NCBI RefSeq assembly: GCF_002160015.1 | Contig: NZ_NFJT01000005.1 | Span: forward strand, 99,505 to 163,504 | Source of the DNA: Anaerofilum sp. An201 | GTDB lineage: Bacteria > Bacillota > Clostridia > Oscillospirales > Ruminococcaceae | Reading direction: 5' to 3' | DNA: 64,000 nt | Part shown: in pieces, positions 59,524 to 64,000 of the stretch | How positions within the stretch are numbered: the stretch's first letter is position 1 | Layout: the number at the start of each line of letters is the position of its first letter | Program-made: the position numbers and the translations under genes | Notes under the pieces: model-generated | Databases searched by the model: none | What the model was told of the DNA's origin: nothing | What the model saw: only the letters and a program-made list of their open reading frames with translations

Positions 59524-59552
59524 TTGACAATCCCCCCGTTTCCCTATAGTAT
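59524..59552 (+). promoter_or_regulatory. Promoter of the manganese riboswitch transcript
   Basis: TTGACA (59524-59529), 17 bases, TAGTAT (59547-59552). Confidence 0.6.
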
Positions 59553-59565
59553 TAAATATGGAAAA

Positions 59566-59645
59566 AAGGGAGTAGCTCACGCTGTGCGTGAAGTGCCGCC
59601 GTCATCCCGGCCGCTGTGCGGCCCGGCGCATTTCGGAAGAAGCAA
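59566..59645 (+). promoter_or_regulatory. yybP-ykoY manganese riboswitch
   Basis: The aptamer begins AAGGGAGTAGC, has the GCCGTCATCCCGGCC core and closes with GGCGCATTTCGG. These match the two L1/L3 loops of the yybP-ykoY class, which senses Mn2+. A terminator follows at 59646, so Mn2+ would allow read-through into the transporter gene. Two metal transporters downstream support the call. Confidence 0.8.
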
Positions 59646-59688
59646 GACTTTTGCCGCTGGCTTTGCTGTGCGGCGAAAGTCTTTTTTT
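59646..59688 (+). terminator. Expression-platform terminator of the manganese riboswitch
   Basis: GACTTTTGCCG (59646-59656) pairs with CGGCGAAAGTC (59671-59681), followed by seven Ts. Confidence 0.8.
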
Positions 59689-59730
59689 CATACGGCAGGG
59701 CATATCCTTTGGAAAGAGAGGAAGTTGTAT

Positions 59731-60657
59731 ATGCAGATCTTATGGAACGCATTTCTCACCCTGCTGGGCTTTTTGCTGCTGGTGAAGGGCGCCGACGTCT
59801 TTGTGGACTCCGCCTCCGGCGTGGCAAAGAAGCTGGGCGTGTCGCCGCTGGTGATCGGCCTGACCATCGTGGCCTTCGGCACCTCCCTGCCCGAGCTGGC
59901 CGTCAGCGTCACCGCCGCCCTCAGCGGCTCGAACGAGATCGCGGTGGGCAACGTCACCGGCTCGAACATCTTCAACCTGCTGGTGGTGGCGGGCGTCAGC
60001 GCCATCATCGCCCCGCTGACCATCGACCGCTTCCTCATCAAGCGCGACTGGCCCGCCTCCATCCTGGCCGCCGCGCTGCTGGGCGTGTTCCTGCTGTTCG
60101 GCAACGACATTTCCCGCCTGGAAGCCGTTATCCTGCTGGTGATCTTCGCCATCATGCTGTTTTTGCAGCTTCGCAATGCCAAGAGCGCCGAGGAGGCCCG
60201 CCAGACCGACGACCGCAAGCCCATCCTGCTGGCCGTCCTGCTGGTGCTGGGCATCGCCGGCATCATCCTGGGCGGTGAGTTCGCGGTGGAGGGCGCTTCC
60301 GGCCTGGCCCGCGCCATCGGCTGGAGCGAGAGCCTGATCGGTCTCACCATCGTGGCGATCGGCACCTCCCTGCCCGAGCTGGTCACCTCCATCGTGGCCG
60401 CCCGCCGCGGCGAGAACGAGATCGCCATGGGCAACGTCATCGGCTCCAACCTGTTCAACATCCTGTGTATCCTGGGCATTTCCGCCTTCCTGTCCCCCAT
60501 CACGGTGGCTCCCACCGCCGTTATCGACGCGGCTTTCCTGGTGGTGGTGTCGGTGGTGTTCTGGCTGGTGGCGCGCTTTGCCAAGATCGGCAAGGCGGCC
60601 GGCACCGCCATGGTGCTCACCTATGTGGGCTACATGGTGTACATCATCAACCGCTGA
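59731..60657 (+). CDS. Calcium/sodium antiporter family (CaCA) cation exporter
   Basis: A 308-residue membrane protein starting at ATG 59731-59733 after AGAGAGG. It has two inverted halves with the alpha-repeats IGLTIVAFGTSLPELAVSV and IGLTIVAIGTSLPELVTS, plus GNVTGSNIFN and GNVIGSNLFN. The family exchanges Ca2+ for Na+ or K+. The manganese riboswitch directly upstream suggests that the exported ion here is Mn2+, or that Mn2+ serves as the sensor for it. No regulator is needed beyond the leader. Confidence 0.9.
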   Translation: MQILWNAFLTLLGFLLLVKGADVFVDSASGVAKKLGVSPLVIGLTIVAFGTSLPELAVSVTAALSGSNEIAVGNVTGSNIFNLLVVAGVSAIIAPLTIDRFLIKRDWPASILAAALLGVFLLFGNDISRLEAVILLVIFAIMLFLQLRNAKSAEEARQTDDRKPILLAVLLVLGIAGIILGGEFAVEGASGLARAIGWSESLIGLTIVAIGTSLPELVTSIVAARRGENEIAMGNVIGSNLFNILCILGISAFLSPITVAPTAVIDAAFLVVVSVVFWLVARFAKIGKAAGTAMVLTYVGYMVYIINR

Positions 60658-60679
60658 TCTCTGTTTTGGTCCCACCCAG

Positions 60680-60704
60680 CCGGCGCCCTGTGCGCCGGTT
60701 TTTT
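60680..60704 (+). terminator. Terminator after the CaCA gene
   Basis: The stem CCGGCGC/GCGCCGG (60680-60686 with 60692-60698) is followed by six Ts. Confidence 0.75.
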
Positions 60705-60718
60705 CTTTGCTCTGCGCC

Positions 60719-60748
60719 TTGCACATCCGGGGCTTTTTCCTGTATACT
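60719..60748 (+). promoter_or_regulatory. Promoter of the metal exporter gene
   Basis: TTGCAC (60719-60724), 18 bases, TATACT (60743-60748). The leader of about 35 bases has no riboswitch. Confidence 0.6.
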
Positions 60749-60791
60749 AATAAAATATGGCTTTATTTGCCCCACAGAGGAGGGAGAGAGG

Positions 60792-61655
60792 ATGGAACAT
60801 CTCACACATATTTTCCTGCACGCGATCGAGGACACGCTGCCCATGATCCCGTTTCTGTTTGCCGCCTATCTGCTGATCGAGTGGATCGAGCACAGCCACG
60901 GCGAACGCATCGAGGCCGCTTTGCAGGGCGGCGGACGCTGGGGATTCGTGCCGGGCGCGGTGCTGGGCTGCCTGCCCCAGTGCGGGTTCTCCGCGATGGC
61001 TGCCAACCTGTATTCCAGCAAGGTCATCACGCTGGGCACCCTGATCGCCGTGTTCCTGGTGACCAGCGACGAGGCGGTCCCGCTGATGCTGGCCGAACCG
61101 GACAGCTGGCCCCAGCTGGCGGCGCTGCTGGGCGCCAAGATCGTGATCGGCCTGCTGGCCGGCTTCTTTCTCGACGTGGTGTGCAAACCGATGCTGCCCA
61201 AAAGCGTGGTGGGCGGCTACACCGGCAGCGCCCGCGACTGCGACTGCCACGAGCACGACGAGGCCGACAGCATCCTGGTGGCCGCCCTCAAGCACACGCT
61301 GCACATCGTGCTGTTCGTGTTCGTGTTCAACCTGGCGATGGGCGCGCTGGTGGAGTGGATCGGCGAGGAAACGCTGGCCGCTTTCCTCACCGGCGTGGGC
61401 TGGCTGCAGCCGTTTGCCGCCGGCCTGATCGGCCTTGTGCCCAACTGCGCCGCCAGCGTGCTGCTCACCCAGCTGTATCTGGCGGGCAGCATCCGCTTTT
61501 CGGCGGTGCTGGCCGGCCTGTGCACCGGCGCGGGCGTGGGGCTGGCCGTGCTGCTGCGCTCCAACAAGAGCTGGAAACAGAACCTGTTCATCATCGGCCT
61601 GCTGTACGCCATCGGCGTGGGGTGCGGACTGGTGCTGGGGCTGTTCGGGATCTGA
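60792..61655 (+). CDS. Putative manganese transporter / heavy-metal exporter (ArsP_2-like)
   Basis: A 287-residue protein starting at ATG 60792-60794 after GGAGGGAGAGAGG. It has about eight to ten membrane segments and a central His/Asp/Cys-rich loop (CDCHEHDEAD) likely to bind metal. The two halves contain GCLPQCGFSAMAAN and GLVPNCAASVLLTQ. This pattern fits the family called putative 10TM heavy-metal exporter or putative manganese transporter. Its place beside a manganese-riboswitch gene supports manganese as substrate. Confidence 0.8.
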   Translation: MEHLTHIFLHAIEDTLPMIPFLFAAYLLIEWIEHSHGERIEAALQGGGRWGFVPGAVLGCLPQCGFSAMAANLYSSKVITLGTLIAVFLVTSDEAVPLMLAEPDSWPQLAALLGAKIVIGLLAGFFLDVVCKPMLPKSVVGGYTGSARDCDCHEHDEADSILVAALKHTLHIVLFVFVFNLAMGALVEWIGEETLAAFLTGVGWLQPFAAGLIGLVPNCAASVLLTQLYLAGSIRFSAVLAGLCTGAGVGLAVLLRSNKSWKQNLFIIGLLYAIGVGCGLVLGLFGI

Positions 61656-61660
61656 CCCGC

Positions 61661-61706
61661 AAACCGGCGGGAAGGCGTTCACGCGCTTTCCCGGCCGGTT
61701 TTTTTC
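61661..61706 (+). terminator. Terminator after the metal exporter gene
   Basis: The outer stem AACCGGC/GCCGGTT with an inner GGGAA/TTCCC is followed by seven Ts. Confidence 0.65.
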
Positions 61707-61834
61707 GCGCTCCATCCCCCGCCGAAACGGCGGCCCCGTTGCAGGGAAAACCGTTTTTCATCCGCTGCGCGGCCGCACGCCCTGCACCGCCGGAAGGATG
61801 TTGGGATTTTACCAAAAACTATAAAAATCCACCA

Positions 61835-61863
61835 TTGCGCACAGCGGGCGGCAGTGCTATGAT
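61835..61863 (+). promoter_or_regulatory. Promoter of the DUF5107 gene
   Basis: TTGCGC (61835-61840), 17 bases, TATGAT (61858-61863). The rest of 61707-61834 shows nothing I recognise. Confidence 0.5.
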
Positions 61864-61928
61864 AGAGGCACAAACGGCCGCTGCCGATGCGGGGCCGAGT
61901 CTTTTCAAGCCATAAGGAGATACACAGC

Positions 61929-63887
61929 ATGCAGCCCACCCTCTCTTTTTCCACGCTGGAGATCCAGCTGGGCGATTTCGGCCGCAAAAGCCCCCTGCCC
62001 GACCTGCTGGGATACTTCAACCTGCAAAACCGCACCAGCTTCCGTCTGGGCGAAACCGAGGAGGTCTACGAAGGCTTCGGCCAGACCCCTCTCTCCTTCC
62101 CCTACCGCCAGCGCACCGGCTACACCCGCGCCCTCACGCCCGGCTCCGTGCGCTGCGCCGTACTGGAGAACGACCATCTGCGCGCGGTGTTCCTGCCCGA
62201 CTTCGGCGGACGTCTGTGGCGTCTCACCGACAAGGACGCCGGGCGCGAGCTGCTCTACACCAACGACGTGCTGCGCCCGTCCAACCTGGCCATCTGCAAC
62301 GCCTGGTTTTCGGGCGGCGTGGAGTGGAACATCAGCATGGTCGGCCACAGCCCCTTCACCACCGAGCCGCTCTTTGTGGCCCGCACCCGCACCGACACCG
62401 GCGCCCCGGTGCTGCGCATGTATGAATACGAGCGCAAGCGCGGCGTGTGCTGGCAGATGGACTTCTGGCTGGAGGAGGAGAGCCGCTTCCTGTGCTGCCG
62501 GATGCGGATCGAGAACAGCACCCCCCGCACCCTCCCCATGTACTGGTGGAGCAACATCGCGGTGCCCGAATACGAGGGCGGGCGGCTGGCGGTGCCCGCC
62601 GATTCCGCCTACACCTACATGGAAACCGCCGTGGTGAAAACGCCTGTCCCGCTGGAAAACGGCCGGGACATCTCCCGCTACAACTGCATCCCCTATCCGG
62701 TGGACTACTTCTTCGACCTGAAAGACCAGCCCCGCTATGTGGCCAGCCTGGACGCCGGCGGATACGGCCTGCTGCAGTTTTCCTCCCGGCGGCTGCAGGG
62801 CCGCAAGCTGTTTTCCTGGGGACATTCCACCGGTTCCGACCGCTGGCAGGAATTCCTCACCGAAACCGCCGGCCCCTACATCGAGATCCAGGCCGGTCTG
62901 GGAAAGACCCAGTTCGGCTGCATCCCGATGGCGCCCCACACCGCGTGGGAATGGATCGAGTACTACGGCCCGGTCCAGGCCGACCCGGCGATCCTGAAGC
63001 TGGACTACGAGCCGTTCCGCGCGCTGTTCGGGCAGCTGGTCCGCCCGCTGATCCACGGGGCCGATCCCGAAGCACAGCTGGCCGACACCCACGCGATGGC
63101 CACCGCTCCCGCCGAGCTGGTATCCACAGCCAGCGGGCAGGGTGCGCTGCAGCGGGTGCTGCGGGCGAGCGAAGAGGGACGCCCGCTGGCGGAGCAGCTG
63201 GATTTCGGCAGCTGCGGCGAAATGCAGCGCTGGGCCGACTTCGTGCACACCGGCCATCTGGAAGCGCCCACCCCCGACGCCCGGCCCGGGCCTTTCGTTT
63301 GCGCGGCCGACTTCCACGCCCGCCTGCTGGCAGCCAGCCGCCGCGAGCAGGACGCCAACTGGTATGTGTGGTATCACCTGGGCCTTTCCTGGGCGGAAAA
63401 AGAGGACTGGGAACGCGCCGAGACCGCGCTGGAGCGCTCGATGGAGCTGCAGCCCACCGCTTGGGCGCTGCACGCGCTGGCCTGTGTGCGCCTACGGGAC
63501 GGCCGCCCGGCGGAATGCGCGGCCACCATCCGCCGGGGGATGGCGATGCGCCCGGACGACCGCCTGTACGCCACCGAAGGTTTGCGCACGCTGGTGCTGT
63601 GCGAAAACTGGGAGGGCGTCTGCGCCGAATACGAGGCGCTGGACGAGACCGGACGCGCCGACGCCCGCAACACGCTGCACTATATCAACGCGCTCACCCA
63701 GCTTGGCAGGTATGAACCCGCCTTTGCCCTGCTGATGCAGCAAGGCGGCCTTGTCCCCGCCGACATCCGCGAGGGAGAGCGCTCGGTGGTGGACCTGTAC
63801 GAACAGCTTGCGGCGGCGCTGGGCATATCCGACCCCATCCCGCACACGCTGGATTTCCGCATGCAGAACCTCCCGGAGGAAGCCTGA
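61929..63887 (+). CDS. DUF5107 domain protein with TPR repeats
   Basis: A 652-residue protein starting at ATG 61929-61931. The first 400 residues fit DUF5107, a beta-sandwich family resembling galactose mutarotase and glycoside-binding proteins (FLPDFGGRLWRLTDKDAGRELLY, GGVEWNISMVGHSPF, YWWSNIAVPE). The C-terminal 200 residues have TPR-like helices (WYHLGLSWAEKEDWERAETALERSMEL). There is no signal peptide, so it works inside the cell. In related bacteria such proteins sit with carbohydrate genes, but here it is alone. The reaction is unknown. Confidence 0.83.
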   Translation: MQPTLSFSTLEIQLGDFGRKSPLPDLLGYFNLQNRTSFRLGETEEVYEGFGQTPLSFPYRQRTGYTRALTPGSVRCAVLENDHLRAVFLPDFGGRLWRLTDKDAGRELLYTNDVLRPSNLAICNAWFSGGVEWNISMVGHSPFTTEPLFVARTRTDTGAPVLRMYEYERKRGVCWQMDFWLEEESRFLCCRMRIENSTPRTLPMYWWSNIAVPEYEGGRLAVPADSAYTYMETAVVKTPVPLENGRDISRYNCIPYPVDYFFDLKDQPRYVASLDAGGYGLLQFSSRRLQGRKLFSWGHSTGSDRWQEFLTETAGPYIEIQAGLGKTQFGCIPMAPHTAWEWIEYYGPVQADPAILKLDYEPFRALFGQLVRPLIHGADPEAQLADTHAMATAPAELVSTASGQGALQRVLRASEEGRPLAEQLDFGSCGEMQRWADFVHTGHLEAPTPDARPGPFVCAADFHARLLAASRREQDANWYVWYHLGLSWAEKEDWERAETALERSMELQPTAWALHALACVRLRDGRPAECAATIRRGMAMRPDDRLYATEGLRTLVLCENWEGVCAEYEALDETGRADARNTLHYINALTQLGRYEPAFALLMQQGGLVPADIREGERSVVDLYEQLAAALGISDPIPHTLDFRMQNLPEEA

Positions 63888-63895
63888 CAAGAAAA

Positions 63896-63913
63896 GGGGC
63901 TGTTGCAAAACAG
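63896..63913. mobile_element. Possible insertion-sequence end at the right edge
   Basis: GGGGCTGTTGCAAAACAG resembles the terminal inverted repeat of IS1182/IS6-like elements, which often begin G-G-x-x-CTGTTGCAAA. The bases after it could be the end of a leftward transposase gene, but too little is visible to name it. Confidence 0.35.
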
Positions 63914-63921
63914 GCCCAATG

Positions 63922-63969
63922 AAAAAATGAGATAGACTTCCCCGAAAGGGGTTGCCTATCTCATTTTTT
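63922..63969. terminator. Hairpin terminator near the right edge
   Basis: AAAAAATGAGATAG pairs with CTATCTCATTTTTT (63922-63935 with 63956-63969), with an inner CCCC/GGGG. Confidence 0.65.
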
Positions 63970-64000
63970 GTTGTAATCTGAAATTGCAATGTACCAGATA

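Noticed and set aside
63492..63989. Leftward frame crossing the DUF5107 end
   Set aside because: It is antisense to a recognised gene and its translation has no familiar domain.

Overview
The window reads as chromosomal DNA of a GC-rich, anaerobic, gut-type Clostridia (Oscillospirales-like, in the neighbourhood of Faecalibacterium, Gemmiger and Subdoligranulum). The grounds are Firmicutes-type Shine-Dalgarno sites and promoters, clostridial families (DUF951, DUF1846, DUF4358, DUF4364, YmdB, Asp23/Gls24, YitT), frequent TTG and GTG starts, and intergenic palindromic repeats of a style I associate with that group. The lineage is inference. I found no rRNA, tRNA, CRISPR array or phage module. 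One possible insertion-sequence end lies at the right edge.

Layout. 1-2.7 kb: leftward ymdB, an orphan peptide-binding lipoprotein and a truncated Asp23/Gls24 gene. 2.8-6.4 kb: a three-repeat peptidoglycan-binding protein, lrgAB and a MATE exporter. 6.4-9.6 kb: a DUF4358 lipoprotein, an Lrp/AsnC regulator, a candidate small transcript, and a tandem glycine riboswitch ahead of a Na+/alanine-glycine symporter. 9.6-10.4 kb: a GntR/FCD regulator. 10.7-15.6 kb: a tight leftward block DUF951-prfA-sua5-coaE-lytic transglycosylase-M18 peptidase. 15.8-19.2 kb: S1-domain protein, DUF4364 protein, composite repeats and an orphan HTH regulator.

19.6-31.3 kb holds a leftward arginine operon, argG-argC-argJ-argB-argD-argF-carA-carB, behind a promoter with an ARG-box-like palindrome; argH is absent from the window. 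Two things are unusual. CarB is fused in frame to a DapF-like (diaminopimelate epimerase family) domain that has Ala where the first catalytic Cys normally lies. CarA has lost all three glutaminase catalytic residues at exactly conserved spacing. Together these suggest an ammonia-dependent carbamoyl-phosphate synthase with a novel C-terminal module.

31.4-49 kb: YitT, TetR, an Lsa-type ABC-F protein behind a long leader with a three-codon upstream ORF, DUF1846, FtsH, a MATE and an SNF transporter. Then come kduI and a KduD-like dehydrogenase, whose promoter is nearly the same as that of the distant GntR gene. After them lie GNAT, a phosphoesterase, a ParB-like/BMP fusion protein and an M20 amidohydrolase. 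49-54.6 kb: uridine kinase, LysR, ClpB and an uncharacterised partner. 54.7-59.5 kb: a rightward cassette of HTH regulator, lipoprotein, LRR protein, VWA/DUF2201 protein and MoxR-type AAA+ ATPase. 59.5-61.7 kb: a probable manganese (yybP-ykoY) riboswitch, a CaCA antiporter and a probable metal exporter. 61.9-63.9 kb: a DUF5107/TPR protein.
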